Source: Clavibacter michiganensis subsp. insidiosus
Lineage (GTDB): Bacteria > Actinomycetota > Actinomycetes > Actinomycetales > Microbacteriaceae
DNA length: 64,000 nt
Assembly: GCF_002240565.1 (NCBI RefSeq)
Contig: NZ_MZMO01000001.1
Span: forward strand, 62,001 to 126,000
Reading direction: 5' to 3'
The notes below the pieces were generated by a model. The model did not search any database and was not told the origin of the DNA. It saw only the letters and a program-made list of their open reading frames with translations. Below, in pieces: positions 43,654 to 52,990 of this stretch; the stretch's first letter is position 1, and the number at the start of each line of letters is the position of its first letter. A program made the position numbers and the translations under genes.

Positions 43654-45189
43654 TCAGTGCCCGCCGCCCAGCTCCCCCGCGAGGCGGCCGTGCATGGCGG
43701 CGGACGAGTCGTTCATCCCGCTGATGACGGCGCGCTTGCCGTGGCGCTCGTACTTGTAGGTGATGGCGTCGAGCGCGGCGACCGTGGAGGCGTCCCACAC
43801 GTGGGATCCGGTCATGTCGATCACGACGCGCTCCGGGTCGCCCGCGTAGTCGAACTGCGTGGTGAGGTCGTTGCTGGAGGCGAAGAACAGCTCGCCGATC
43901 ACGGCGTAGTGCGCGACCGGGGCGCCGTCCTCGTCGGTGCGCTCCGTGCGCTCGACCGTGGCGAAGTGCGCGACGCGGCGGGCGAACACGATCATCGCGG
44001 CGATCACGCCGATGATGACGCCGATCGCGAGGTTGTCGGTGAGGACCACGACGATCACCGTGAGCACCATCACGAGCGTCTCGCCGACCGGCATGCGGCG
44101 CAGCGTCGACGGCCGGATGCTGTGCCAGTCAAACGTGCCGACCGAGACCATGATCATCACGGCCACGAGCGCGGCCATCGGGATGATCGCGACGACGTCG
44201 CCGAGGCCCACCACGAGGATCAGCAGGAAGACGCCCGCGAGGAACGTGGAGATGCGGGTGCGGGCGCCGGACGCCTTCACGTTGATCATCGTCTGGCCGA
44301 TCATCGCGCAGCCGCCCATGCCGCCGAAGAGCCCCGAGAGGATGTTGGCGCCGCCCTGGCCGAGCGTCTCGCGGGTCTTGCGCGAGGGGGTGTCGGTGAT
44401 GTCGTCGACGAGCTTGGCGGTCATCAGCGACTCGAGGATGCCGACGAGCGCGACAGCGAGCGCGTACGGCGCGATGATCCGCAGCGTGTCGAACGTGAGC
44501 GGCACGTCCGGGATGAAGAGCGTCGGCAGGCTGTCGGGCAGCGCGCCCTCGTCGCCCACGGTCGGCACGGCGAGCGCGGTGGCGACGACGGCGACGGTGA
44601 TCACCACGATCGCGATGAGCGGCGCGGGCACGGCCTTCGTGAGGCGCGGCATCACGACCATGATCACGATGCCCACCGCCACCAGCGGGTAGACGAGCCA
44701 CGGCACGCCCACGAGGTTCGGGATCTGCGCGGAGAAGATGAGGATCGCGAGCGCGTTGACGAAGCCGACCATCACGCTGCGCGGCACGAAGCGCATGAGC
44801 TTCGCGACGCCGAGCAGGCCGAGCACGATCTGCAGGAGCCCGCCGAGGATCACCGTGGCGATGAGGTAGTCGAGGCCGTGGTCGCGCACGACCGGCGCGA
44901 CGACGAGGGCGACGGCGCCCGTGGCCGCGGTGATCATGGCGGGGCGCCCGCCGAGGAACGCGATCGAGACGGCCATGACGAACGACGAGAACAGGCCGAC
45001 GCGCGGGTCGACCCCGGCGATGATCGAGAACGAGATGGCCTCGGGGATGAGCGCGAGGGCGACGACGAGGCCCGCCAGCACCTCGCGGCTGAGGAGGCGC
45101 GGGCTCCGCAGCGCCTCGAGGACGGTCGGGCTGGGCGGACGGACCGCCGGCGCCGGGGCGGCGGTCGGGAGGGATGCGGATGAGGCCAT
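43654..45189 (-). CDS. SulP-family anion transporter with STAS domain
   Basis: The protein has 511 residues, with ATG 45189. The membrane domain begins LAGLVVALALIPEAISFSII (conserved start of the SulP domain) and has LGGRPAMITAATGAVALVVA and FGGMGGCAMIGQTMINVKAS. About 11-12 helices are followed by a C-terminal STAS domain from about residue 400 (RVVIDMTGSHVWDASTVAAL). It transports sulfate, bicarbonate or other anions with a cation. Part of its STAS sequence recurs at 42431-42463. Confidence 0.93.
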   Translation of the reverse strand: MASSASLPTAAPAPAVRPPSPTVLEALRSPRLLSREVLAGLVVALALIPEAISFSIIAGVDPRVGLFSSFVMAVSIAFLGGRPAMITAATGAVALVVAPVVRDHGLDYLIATVILGGLLQIVLGLLGVAKLMRFVPRSVMVGFVNALAILIFSAQIPNLVGVPWLVYPLVAVGIVIMVVMPRLTKAVPAPLIAIVVITVAVVATALAVPTVGDEGALPDSLPTLFIPDVPLTFDTLRIIAPYALAVALVGILESLMTAKLVDDITDTPSRKTRETLGQGGANILSGLFGGMGGCAMIGQTMINVKASGARTRISTFLAGVFLLILVVGLGDVVAIIPMAALVAVMIMVSVGTFDWHSIRPSTLRRMPVGETLVMVLTVIVVVLTDNLAIGVIIGVIAAMIVFARRVAHFATVERTERTDEDGAPVAHYAVIGELFFASSNDLTTQFDYAGDPERVVIDMTGSHVWDASTVAALDAITYKYERHGKRAVISGMNDSSAAMHGRLAGELGGGH

Positions 45190-45685
45190 GGAGGGCTCCG
45201 TTCTGTCGCGGGCGTCGCGCCCGCTCGGGTGAGGTCGTGGGCGCGTCGTCGCGCGGGTGATGCGGCCGCCACGCGGGCTGCCGGAGGAGGGGGAAGGGGA
45301 TCGGAGCGGGGCTCCTGGACGCAACCCTAACGCAGGGGGAGGGTTGGCGTCACCTCGGATCCTCGGGCGGGCGCACGGGGTGCCGGGCGGACTGCGCGGC
45401 GCGGGCATGGGAGACTCGCTGGTGACCGCGCATCGCGCGCCGCCGCTCACCACCGTGACACCGGACCTCCGCCGACACCGGCTGGTCCTCGATCCGACCG
45501 GGCGCGAGACGGCATCCGCACGACGCGCGTCGCATCCGCCCCCGTCGTCCGCGACCCGGCGCCGCACCACCCGTCCTCCCGGACGGCCCCCTGACATCAC
45601 CGGAGGCACCGTCTCCACGCACGAACCGCGCGAGCACGATCCGCGCACCTCGGCATCACCCGCACGACCTGACCAGAAAGGCACC
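45190..45685. other. Long intergenic region between divergent sulP and rnj
   Basis: About 496 bases hold no supported gene; frames there on both strands are high-GC shadows. It must contain the promoters for both genes and perhaps a long rnj leader. AGAAAGG at 45675-45681 is the ribosome binding site of rnj. No riboswitch pattern was recognised. Confidence 0.6.
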
Positions 45686-47380
45686 ATGCCTCCCACCTCC
45701 CACGCCCACGCCCTCGACATCGCCAAGCCCGGGCGCCTGCCCCGCGGCGGGCTGCGCGTCACGCCCCTCGGCGGCCTGGGCGACGTCGGCCGCAACATGA
45801 CGCTGTTCGAGTACGAGGGCGAGCTGCTCATCGTCGACTGCGGCGTCCTCTTCCCCGAGGAGAGCCAGCCCGGCATCAACGTGATCCTCCCCGACTTCAG
45901 CACCCTGCGCGGGCGCCTCGACAAGATCACGGGCATCGTGCTCACGCACGGCCACGAGGACCACATCGGCGGCGTCCCCTACCTCCTGCAGGAGCGTCCC
46001 GACATCCCCGTCATCGGATCCCGCCTCACGCTCGCGTTCATCAGCGCGAAGCTCGAGGAGCACAAGATCAAGCCCGTCACCCGCCAGGTGAAGGAGGGCG
46101 ACCGCATCACCATGGGCAAGTTCGACCTCGAGTTCGTCGCCGTGAACCACTCCATCCCGGACGGCCTCGCCGTCGCGATCCGCACCGGCGCCGGCATGGT
46201 CCTGCACACGGGCGACTTCAAGATGGACCAGTTCCCGATGGACCGCCGCCTCACCGACCTCGGCGCGTTCGCCCGCCTCGGCGAGGAGGGCGTGGACCTG
46301 TTCCTCACGGACTCGACCAACGCGGAGGTCCCCGGCTTCACCACCGCCGAGAAGGATCTCACGCCCGCCATCGAGAAGGTGTTCCGCACGGCGCCCAAGC
46401 GCATCGTCGTCTCCAGCTTCGCGAGCCACGTGCACCGGATCCAGCAGGTGCTCGACTCCGCCGAGCAGTACGGCCGGAAGGTCTCGTTCGTGGGCCGCTC
46501 GATGGTGCGGAACATGAAGATCGCCTCCGACCTCGGCTACCTGCGCATCCCCAAGGGCCTCGTCATCGACCTCAAGGCGCTGAACAAGCTGCCGGACGAC
46601 AAGGTCACGCTCATCTGCACCGGGTCGCAGGGCGAGCCGATGGCGGCGCTCAGCCGCATGGCGCGCCGCGAGCACATCATCGAGGTGGGCGAGGGCGACA
46701 CGATCCTCCTGGCCAGCTCGCTCATCCCCGGCAACGAGAACGCCATCTACGGCGTCATCAACGGCCTGATCCGCTGGGGCGCCGACGTCGTGCACAAGGG
46801 CAACGCCAAGGTGCACGTCTCCGGCCACGCGAGCGCCGGCGAGCTCGTCTACTGCTACAACCTCGTGAAGCCCCGCAACGTGCTGCCCGTGCACGGCGAG
46901 TGGCGCCACCTCGTCGCCAACGCCGCCCTGGCCGAGAGCACGGGCGTGAAGAACGCGCTCGTGATCGAGGACGGCGTGAGCGTCGACCTCGTCAACGGCC
47001 GCGCGTCGATCTCCGGCCGCGTGCCCGCGCCCTACGTGTTCGTCGACGGCATGACCATCGGCGTCGCGACCGAGGAGGCCCTCGAGGAGCGCCGCACGCT
47101 CGCCGCCGAGGGGCAGATCACCGTGCTCGGCATCTTCGACGAGAAGGAGCAGAAGCTCATCCACCCGGCCGAGCTCATCACGCGCGGCTTCGTGGAGCAC
47201 GACGGCTGGATCCCCGAGGCCGAGGCCGCCATCAGCACCGCCCTCAAGAACGCGGCCGCCAAGCGCCACCTCGACGGCGTCGCCGCCGAGCGCGCCATGA
47301 GCGACGGCCTGCAGCGCTGGCTCCAGCGCCGCCACCGCCGCACGCCGGTGGTCACGGTCATCGTGGTGGACGCCGACTAG
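45686..47380 (+). CDS. rnj: Ribonuclease J
   Basis: The protein has 564 residues from ATG 45686. The metallo-beta-lactamase domain has LTHGHEDHIGGVPYLL (HxHxDH, about residues 88-103), NHSIPDGLAVAIRTGAG, HTGDFKMD and the beta-CASP segments SSFASHVHRIQQVLDSA, GSQGEPMAAL and HVSGHASAGEL. The C-terminal domain is present. RNase J combines 5'-3' exonuclease and endonuclease activity in mRNA decay and rRNA maturation. Actinobacterial rnj usually follows dapA; dapA is not adjacent here. Confidence 0.95.
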   Translation: MPPTSHAHALDIAKPGRLPRGGLRVTPLGGLGDVGRNMTLFEYEGELLIVDCGVLFPEESQPGINVILPDFSTLRGRLDKITGIVLTHGHEDHIGGVPYLLQERPDIPVIGSRLTLAFISAKLEEHKIKPVTRQVKEGDRITMGKFDLEFVAVNHSIPDGLAVAIRTGAGMVLHTGDFKMDQFPMDRRLTDLGAFARLGEEGVDLFLTDSTNAEVPGFTTAEKDLTPAIEKVFRTAPKRIVVSSFASHVHRIQQVLDSAEQYGRKVSFVGRSMVRNMKIASDLGYLRIPKGLVIDLKALNKLPDDKVTLICTGSQGEPMAALSRMARREHIIEVGEGDTILLASSLIPGNENAIYGVINGLIRWGADVVHKGNAKVHVSGHASAGELVYCYNLVKPRNVLPVHGEWRHLVANAALAESTGVKNALVIEDGVSVDLVNGRASISGRVPAPYVFVDGMTIGVATEEALEERRTLAAEGQITVLGIFDEKEQKLIHPAELITRGFVEHDGWIPEAEAAISTALKNAAAKRHLDGVAAERAMSDGLQRWLQRRHRRTPVVTVIVVDAD

Positions 47381-47425
47381 CACGACGCCCTCCTCGCCCC
47401 GGCGCCGCATCGGTAGCGTCGGGGC

Positions 47426-48508
47426 ATGGACGACGAGGGACGCGCGGGGCTGACGGCCGCCGTCGCGAACCTCCTGGGGCGGCCCGTCGTGGCGCTCGAG
47501 GGCGTCGTACGGGAGCCGCTCGAGTACGACGCGTTGCTCGCGCACCGGTCGGTCGCGCGGATCCGCGGGCTCGCGCGCCTCGACGACGGCGCGGGCCTGC
47601 CGTGGGCGCTCGTCGAGAAGCGCACGGAGGGGCCCGCGCTGGCCGTGCCGTACCTCGTCGACAACGGCGCGCGCGAGCTGGCCGCCTACCGATCGGGGCT
47701 CCTCGACGCGCTGCCGGCGGGGATCCGCGCGCCGCGCGCGCACGGGACCCTCGTGGACGCGACCGGCGGCGTCACGCTCTGGATCGAGGAGGTGCGGCAC
47801 CGCGGGCCGCGGCCGCTCAACCGCGCCGCGCTGCTCGACGCCGCGGAGGCGCTGGGCGCGCTGGCCGGGCGCTGGCTCGGTCGACCGCCGGTGGATCCGT
47901 GGCTCTTCACCGGGTGGATCGACCGGCACGCGCAGCCCGAGGCGGCGGCTGACGGGACACGGATCCTCGCGGCACCCGGGCCCGCCGCCCGCGCGAGGCT
48001 CGGCGCGTGCATCCCCGCCGCCGCGCGAGCGCTCGCGGGGCAGGACCGTGTGCGCGCCGCGCTCGAGGAGCTGCCGCCGACGCTCTGCCACCACGACGCG
48101 ACGGGCGCCAACGTCTTCCGCGACGCGGGTGGGATCGTGCTCATCGACTGGGAGTCGGTGGGCCCGGGACCGGTGGGCGCCGACCTCGCGTCGCTGCTGT
48201 GCGCGTCGGTGCGGCGGGGCGATGCGTCCGCCGCGGACGTGGGGGCCGTGCGCGACGAGGCCGTCGGCCGCTACGCGCGGGGGATGCGCTCCGCCGGCTC
48301 GGACGTGCCGAGGGACGTCGTGCGGCGGGGCCTCGACGCGGCGATGGCGCTGCGGTGGAAGCTCGCGGCGGACCTCGTCGCCTCGCTCGACTCCGGATCC
48401 ACGCCGCGACGGGGCAGCCTCCCCGACGAGCCCGCGGAGTCCGCCGTCGCCGAGCTCGTGGGGCTGCTCGACCTGGTGCTCGAGGCGGCGGAGCGCGTGC
48501 TCGGCTGA
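47426..48508 (+). CDS. Aminoglycoside phosphotransferase-like kinase
   Basis: The protein has 360 residues from ATG 47426. The Brenner-type catalytic motif CHHDATGANVF (HxDxxxxN, about residues 213-223) and the metal-binding IVLIDWESVG (about 229-238) identify the APH/choline-kinase fold. The N-lobe contains VEKRTEGPALAVPYLVDNGA and a Glu/Arg-rich region. Its substrate is unknown; resistance is not implied. It is followed by a GNAT gene on the same strand. Confidence 0.85.
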   Translation: MDDEGRAGLTAAVANLLGRPVVALEGVVREPLEYDALLAHRSVARIRGLARLDDGAGLPWALVEKRTEGPALAVPYLVDNGARELAAYRSGLLDALPAGIRAPRAHGTLVDATGGVTLWIEEVRHRGPRPLNRAALLDAAEALGALAGRWLGRPPVDPWLFTGWIDRHAQPEAAADGTRILAAPGPAARARLGACIPAAARALAGQDRVRAALEELPPTLCHHDATGANVFRDAGGIVLIDWESVGPGPVGADLASLLCASVRRGDASAADVGAVRDEAVGRYARGMRSAGSDVPRDVVRRGLDAAMALRWKLAADLVASLDSGSTPRRGSLPDEPAESAVAELVGLLDLVLEAAERVLG

Positions 48509-48540
48509 TCCCCGCGCGCACCGCCTCGTACGATGCTCCG

Positions 48541-49056
48541 GTGCCCACTCGGATCCGCCTCGCCACCCCCGCCGACCTCGACGCGCTGCAGGGGATCGAG
48601 GACGCGGCCGACCAGCTGCTCGTCGACCTGCTGCGGCCGGAGGACTGGCCGCCCGCGCCGACCGGGGCGTCGCGCGCCGCGGAGCCGGGGTTCCTGCTGG
48701 TCGCGGACGAGGCGGCCGACGGATCCGATGCCGCGCTCGTCGGCTTCGCCCACGTCCTCGAGGTCGACGGCCTCGCCCACCTCGAGCAGGTCGCGGTGCC
48801 GCCCGAGCACGGCCGTCGCGGACACGGACGCGCCCTCGTCGAGGCGTCGGCGGACGAGGCACGGCGGCGCGGCCACCGGCGGATCACGCTGCGCACCTTC
48901 GCGGACGTGCCGTGGAACGCGCCCTCCTACGCCCGCATGGGGTTCGCGGAGGAGCCGCCCGCGACGCCGTTCCACGCGGCGCTCGTGGAGACGGAGGCGC
49001 GGCTCGGCCTCGACCGGCTCGGGCGGCGGATCCAGATGGGGCGCGAGCTGGACTGA
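48541..49056 (+). CDS. GNAT-family N-acetyltransferase
   Basis: The protein has 171 residues from GTG 48541, 32 bases after the kinase-like gene. Acetyl-CoA motif A is VAVPPEHGRRGHGRALVEAS (V-x-x-x-x-(Q/R)-x-x-G-x-G/A), at about residues 84-103, followed by LRTFADVPWNAPSYARMGF. It acetylates an amine. Target unknown. Confidence 0.9.
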   Translation: MPTRIRLATPADLDALQGIEDAADQLLVDLLRPEDWPPAPTGASRAAEPGFLLVADEAADGSDAALVGFAHVLEVDGLAHLEQVAVPPEHGRRGHGRALVEASADEARRRGHRRITLRTFADVPWNAPSYARMGFAEEPPATPFHAALVETEARLGLDRLGRRIQMGRELD

Positions 49057-49096
49057 CCGCGACTCCGGTCCGCGGGCCGTGTGGAACGCTGGGCGC

Positions 49097-49513
49097 ATGA
49101 TCGACGCCGCGGACCTGACGCTGTCGGAGGGCGACCGTCGGCGGCTCATCGTCTGGTCGGCGGCGTGCGGGGCGCGGCTCCTCCCGATCTTCTCCGCCGA
49201 GCGCCCTGGCGACGGCCGGCTGCGCGACGCCATCGCCGGGGCGGCGGGCTTCGCGGACCGATCCGCGGGCGTCGGCGCGATGCGCACCCTCGCCTTCGCG
49301 TGCCATGCCGCTGCCCGCGACGCCGTGTCCCCGGAGGCCACGGCCGTCGCACGAGCCGTCGGCCAGGCCGCGGCCGTCGCCCACATGGCCGCCCACGGCC
49401 GCCAGATCCCGCGGTACACGAGCAAGGCGCTGTCGGGCGAAGCGCTCGTCGCGGAGCTGGCCTGGCAGCGGGAGCAGGTTCCCGCGGACCTCGCGTCGTA
49501 CGTCTTCGGCTGA
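49097..49513 (+). CDS. Imm-5-like putative immunity protein
   Basis: The protein has 138 residues from ATG 49097. It is all-helical with repeated Ala-rich helices: RRLIVWSAACGARLLPIFSA, MRTLAFACHAAARDAVSPEA and ARAVGQAAAVAHMAAHGRQI. This pattern resembles Imm-5-like immunity proteins of polymorphic toxin systems. No cognate toxin is adjacent, although a secreted toxin-like gene lies about 0.8 kb away. It could be an orphan immunity gene. Confidence 0.7.
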   Translation: MIDAADLTLSEGDRRRLIVWSAACGARLLPIFSAERPGDGRLRDAIAGAAGFADRSAGVGAMRTLAFACHAAARDAVSPEATAVARAVGQAAAVAHMAAHGRQIPRYTSKALSGEALVAELAWQREQVPADLASYVFG

Positions 49514-49657
49514 GCCACGCGGATCCGCAGCGGGCCTTGCGGGCCAGCGTCACGTCCGCCACGGTGGACGCATGTCGTCGAGATGAGCGCCCGCCCCGCT
49601 CCCCCTCCACCCGCGCCCGGCCGCTCGGCCCGGCGCACCTCGACGACAGGACCCCGC

Positions 49658-50215
49658 ATGCCCGCGCACCCCGCGCCCACCATCCGCGCATACTCCCCCG
49701 CCGACGAGCCCGGCTGGATCCGCTGCCGCGCGCTCTCCTTCCTCGGCTCGCAGTACTTCGACGACGTGCAGCCGCACCGCCCGGAACCGGCCGAGCCGTC
49801 GGTCGCGCTCGTCGCCGTCGATCCCGACGGCACGATCGTCGGGATCCTCGACATCGGCGTCGAGGGCCGCCTCGCCACCATCGACACCGTCGCGGTCCAC
49901 CCCGACCACCAGGGCCGGCGCATCGCCACGGACCTGCTCGACGCCGCCGTCCCGCTGCTCGCGGGCACCGGCGCGACCGAGCTCGACGCCTGGACCCGCG
50001 AGGATCCCGCCGCGAACGCCTGGTACCGCCGCGTCGGCTTCGTCGAGGGGACCCGCTACCTGCACGTCTTCATGGGCGAGGGCGACGACGCGACCGGCTT
50101 CACCACACCCGACCGTCAGCCCTACCGTGGTTCCCAGACGAATGACGGCTGGCTTGTTCGGTCGCGATCACCACATGTCGATGATTGCGTTCGCGTGCCA
50201 GTGCAGCTGGTTTAG
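49658..50215 (+). CDS. GNAT-family N-acetyltransferase with replaced C-terminus
   Basis: The protein has 185 residues from ATG 49658 (an upstream ATG at 49583 would add a Pro-rich leader). The acetyl-CoA core is VAVHPDHQGRRIATDLLDAA (about residues 70-89), with NAWYRRVGFVEGTRYLHVFM near residue 130. From about 50125 GC drops and the protein continues into GSQTNDGWLVRSRSPHVDD, which does not look conserved. The C-terminus was probably replaced where a low-GC island joined the chromosome. Confidence 0.85.
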   Translation: MPAHPAPTIRAYSPADEPGWIRCRALSFLGSQYFDDVQPHRPEPAEPSVALVAVDPDGTIVGILDIGVEGRLATIDTVAVHPDHQGRRIATDLLDAAVPLLAGTGATELDAWTREDPAANAWYRRVGFVEGTRYLHVFMGEGDDATGFTTPDRQPYRGSQTNDGWLVRSRSPHVDDCVRVPVQLV

Positions 50216-50323
50216 TGCGGTGACTTGATATCTGGCGCGAATCTGACCTGCATCAGGTGCCGTGTGCTGTCCAGACCGGCCCGCTCACCACAGGAGAATT
50301 GTCTCGAATAGAGGGCGATGACC

Positions 50324-50950
50324 ATGGGAAAATCCACGGAGCGCATGAAGCGACGCGTGAGGGACGGAGCGATCGCGGCGATTCTGATCGGCCTGTTCAG
50401 CGTGTCCGGGCTTGCGGCCACGCCGCCCGCGTCTGCAGCTGATGGCGCCACCGTCGTCGGGACCGAGACTGACGCCGCCGGCCGGACGATCGTCCTCCGA
50501 CAGGGGACTTACGACGGGGCCGTCGGGTTCGGCTGGAGCAAGATCCAAAAACGCCACGCCATCTTCAGCAAGAACTCCATCGGATATGTTTTGAAGAATC
50601 CCGATGGCGGGGTCGCAGAGGGGGAGGACCGGCGCTATACGGCTTACGCGAATGAGATCACATGCACTGACGAAGAGACCTGCACGGTGACGGACTCGCG
50701 CGAAGTTAGGGTCATAAACAAAGCCGCAGCGTACAACGAGTACTACGGCGTCGCTTTGGGCGGGCAGGAGGTAGGGATCATCACGGCATACTGCATCAAC
50801 CCGGACGGAGCACTCACCTGTCCCGCCTGGGTAGACCTCGCGATCGGAGTGAAGAAACCGACCGCCGCGCGCCTGTCCGGGGAATCGCCCACTTCCACTT
50901 CCACTTCGTGGTCCTATGAGCCTCTCGCTATCGGGGAGGAGGTCAAGTGA
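50324..50950 (+). CDS. Secreted BECR-like toxin candidate
   Basis: The protein has 208 residues; ATG 50324 has GAGGG 8 bases upstream (ATG 50318 is too close to it). The signal peptide (MKRRVRDGAIAAILIGLFSV) would be cleaved after ASA at about residue 38. The mature part has VGFGWSKIQKRHAIFSK (KIxxRH), a Cys-containing strand (NEITCTDEETCTVTD) and YNEYYGVALGGQEVGIITAY. The order KIxxRH ... xxITAY parallels the split toxin at 42881-43434. An extracellular nuclease is inferred. GC and codon use are lower than in neighbours. Confidence 0.6.
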   Translation: MGKSTERMKRRVRDGAIAAILIGLFSVSGLAATPPASAADGATVVGTETDAAGRTIVLRQGTYDGAVGFGWSKIQKRHAIFSKNSIGYVLKNPDGGVAEGEDRRYTAYANEITCTDEETCTVTDSREVRVINKAAAYNEYYGVALGGQEVGIITAYCINPDGALTCPAWVDLAIGVKKPTAARLSGESPTSTSTSWSYEPLAIGEEVK

Positions 50951-51303
50951 AGGACGACGGTGAGCTGTTCGTCGAGTCGATCCGTGAGCGGTTCTTGGCG
51001 ACCCCCGGCCTGGCACCGGAGAAATCCTGGGTGGCTGGCCGAGCTCTCGCGGATGGTTCGGCCGTCGTCCTCTACCGGTCCCTGCAGTCCTCCCGGTTGA
51101 TCGGTCGCCGCTGGTCGCTGGAGGAGCTCGCTGCATCCTTCTCGCCGAACGACGCCCGAAGTCTGGCATCGGCGGTGTTCGCCAACGAGATCGGCGAGCC
51201 GGACGGCCCGACCGTGTCGCTGGCGTGCGACTGGGCGGACGGCCTCGTCGACGATCCTGCGGCGGTCGGGTGGGTCGTGAACAGGTGGACCCACGCGGGC
51301 TGA
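50947..51303 (+). CDS. Candidate immunity protein of the secreted toxin-like gene
   Basis: The protein has 118 residues from GTG 50947, overlapping the toxin-like gene's stop (GTGA). No signal peptide. It is acidic and helical (DDGELFVESIRERFLATPGL; WSLEELAASFSPNDARSLAS), with two C-terminal Trp residues. No family recognised. Location and translational coupling fit immunity, but this is not proven. Confidence 0.55.
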   Translation: MKDDGELFVESIRERFLATPGLAPEKSWVAGRALADGSAVVLYRSLQSSRLIGRRWSLEELAASFSPNDARSLASAVFANEIGEPDGPTVSLACDWADGLVDDPAAVGWVVNRWTHAG

Positions 51304-51374
51304 TCATCCCACCGCCGAGGTCTCTGAAACCCACCAGTCGACGGGTGCTCTTGGGACATGGGACGGATGGTCCG
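51304..51374. other. Right part of the low-GC island
   Basis: Short non-coding stretch between the candidate immunity gene and the remnant at 51375. No structure recognised. Confidence 0.4.
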
Positions 51375-51496
51375 CGCGGCGAGAAGTCCAGGTCGCCGAC
51401 CACCGTCTGGCCCACCGCTAGGAGCGCGAAGACGGCGACGAGGACCCGGCGGGTCGTGCGGATGCGGACGTCGGGGTCGGAGACGGGTCGGGTCAT
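51375..51496 (-). pseudogene. Truncated 5' end of a membrane-protein gene
   Basis: ATG 51496 opens a frame that reads MTRPVSDPDVRIRTTRRVLV, then AVFALLAVGQTVVGDLDFSP. This is a normal N-terminus with one hydrophobic helix. After about 51375 it runs into unrelated low-GC DNA, where the island begins. It looks like a host gene cut by the insertion of the 50.1-51.4 kb island. Confidence 0.6.
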
Positions 51497-51621
51497 GCCT
51501 CGACCGTACGCGGCAGCCGACGCGCGCGACCGCCTGCACGGGCGGACGAGCACCCTGCCCGTCCGCCCTGCTCACGGCTGCGCAGGGGTGGGGGATGGAG
51601 CCCCCGCGCGGCCGTGGTCCG

Positions 51622-52029
51622 TCACGCCACGGGATGCAGGGGCGCGCCGAACATGCGCCCCGTCATCACCACCGGCGAGATCTCCACCCGGTGCGAGCGG
51701 CCGAGGTCGGTCGACGCGGGGGCGATGCGCGGGGCCGCGGGCGCCCCGTCCGGCACGAGCCGCGCGACGCCGCGCACGACGACGCTCCACGTCTCGATCG
51801 GACCGGGCTCGTCGACCTCGAACACGACGTCCTGGCCGCGGTCGAAGGCGGCCTGCTTGGTGCCGCCCGAGTTGCGGATCCGGATGGCGCCGTCGACGAT
51901 CGCGTAGTCCACCGGGAACAGCTCGATGCGGCCGTCGGCGACGAACGCCATGCGCCCCACGGACCGCTGCCGGAGGAGCGCCAGGCACTGCTCCGGGGTG
52001 AGGTACTCGGTGAAGCCCTCGCGCGTCAT
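51622..52029 (-). CDS. Pyridoxamine 5'-phosphate oxidase-like split-barrel flavoprotein
   Basis: The protein has 135 residues from ATG 52029, overlapping the stop of the upstream Usp gene (ATGA). It starts TREGFTEYLTPEQCLALLRQ and has SVGRMAFVADGRIELFPVDY and WSVVVRGVARLV, the split-barrel that binds FMN or F420. It belongs to small stress-related PNPOx-like proteins often found next to Usp genes in DevR regulons. The enzyme reaction is unknown. Confidence 0.88.
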   Translation of the reverse strand: MTREGFTEYLTPEQCLALLRQRSVGRMAFVADGRIELFPVDYAIVDGAIRIRNSGGTKQAAFDRGQDVVFEVDEPGPIETWSVVVRGVARLVPDGAPAAPRIAPASTDLGRSHRVEISPVVMTGRMFGAPLHPVA

Positions 52030-52916
52030 GAGAGCACCGCCGAGACGGGTGCGGTCGGGTGGACGACGACCACCGGCAGCGGCGCCATCGCGACGAGCGT
52101 CGCGCTCACCGACCCGAGGAGCCGCCGGACCAGCGATCCGTGGCTGTGGCTGCCGACGACGAGCATGCGGGCGCCGGCGCTCTCGCGGACGAGGGCGAAG
52201 TACGGGTGACCGGCGACCGCGCGGCGCTCCACGGGCACGTCGGGCGTCTCGTCGGACGCCTCGACGACCGCGTCCTCGAGGAGGTCGCGGTGCTGGGTGC
52301 GGACGATCTCGCGCAGCTCGTCGGCGGGCACGTAGATCTGGTCCCACACGTACGGCTCGGTCCAGACGTGGACGGCGGCGACGCCGACACGATCGCGCTC
52401 GGCCTCGTGCTCGCCGAAGCGGAGGGCGGCGTGGGAGGAGCGGGTGCCGTCGACGCCGACGACGATGCCGCCCCCGACGCCCTCGGCCGGATCCCAGTCC
52501 GCGGGGATCACCGCGACCGCGCGGCACGACCGGGTGGCCAGGCGCTCCCCGATGGGCATGCGGCGGCGCAGGCGCGAGCGGCTGACGCTCGCCCCGCCGA
52601 CCACGACGAGCGTGTCGGGCGACGACCAGCGGGAGAGCACGTCCTCGGGGGATCCCGTGAGGGCCTCCCCGCGGATCCGGAGCTCGGGGTGCGCCCGCGC
52701 CTCCCGACTGACCCGCTCCTCGACGGCCGTGCGGGCGGCCTGCACGCCGGGTGCCGCGCCGGGATGCCGGACGTCGGCGCGCGTGCGCTCGACGGCCGTC
52801 ACGACGACGATCTCGCCGGTCGCGCCGCCGTCCTCCTGCTCCCGGGCGACGGCCCACGCGAGGGCCGCCTCCGATGCCCGGCTGCCGTCCCAGCCCACGA
52901 TCGCCATGCGCGTCAT
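52026..52916 (-). CDS. Universal stress protein, tandem UspA domains
   Basis: The protein has 296 residues in two UspA domains (about 3-135 and 148-290). The second has VVGVDGTRSSHAALRFGEHE and LVVGSHSHGSLVRRLLGSVS, the ATP-binding Gly motif G-2x-G-9x-G(S/T)-like; the first is more divergent. It is the first gene of an operon with the PNPOx-like protein and is preceded by two DevR-box-like palindromes. Usp proteins aid survival in hypoxia and starvation. Confidence 0.9.
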   Translation of the reverse strand: MTRMAIVGWDGSRASEAALAWAVAREQEDGGATGEIVVVTAVERTRADVRHPGAAPGVQAARTAVEERVSREARAHPELRIRGEALTGSPEDVLSRWSSPDTLVVVGGASVSRSRLRRRMPIGERLATRSCRAVAVIPADWDPAEGVGGGIVVGVDGTRSSHAALRFGEHEAERDRVGVAAVHVWTEPYVWDQIYVPADELREIVRTQHRDLLEDAVVEASDETPDVPVERRAVAGHPYFALVRESAGARMLVVGSHSHGSLVRRLLGSVSATLVAMAPLPVVVVHPTAPVSAVLS

Positions 52917-52990
52917 CGGGTGTCCCTCCGTCGGTGGATCAGGCCCTCCGGCCTCCCCTCCAGGGTGCGCCGGCGCTCACGCGACCCACA

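Noticed and set aside
45190..45685. Riboswitch in the long sulP-rnj gap
   Set aside because: No conserved riboswitch core was recognised by eye; not reported.
47426..48508. Antibiotic-resistance gene
   Set aside because: The kinase fold has a catalytic APH motif, but sequence alone does not support a drug substrate.
45656..48862. A 1068-codon minus-strand frame opposite rnj and the kinase gene
   Set aside because: It is antisense to RNase J, has His/Arg/Asp repeats and no domain; it is a high-GC shadow.
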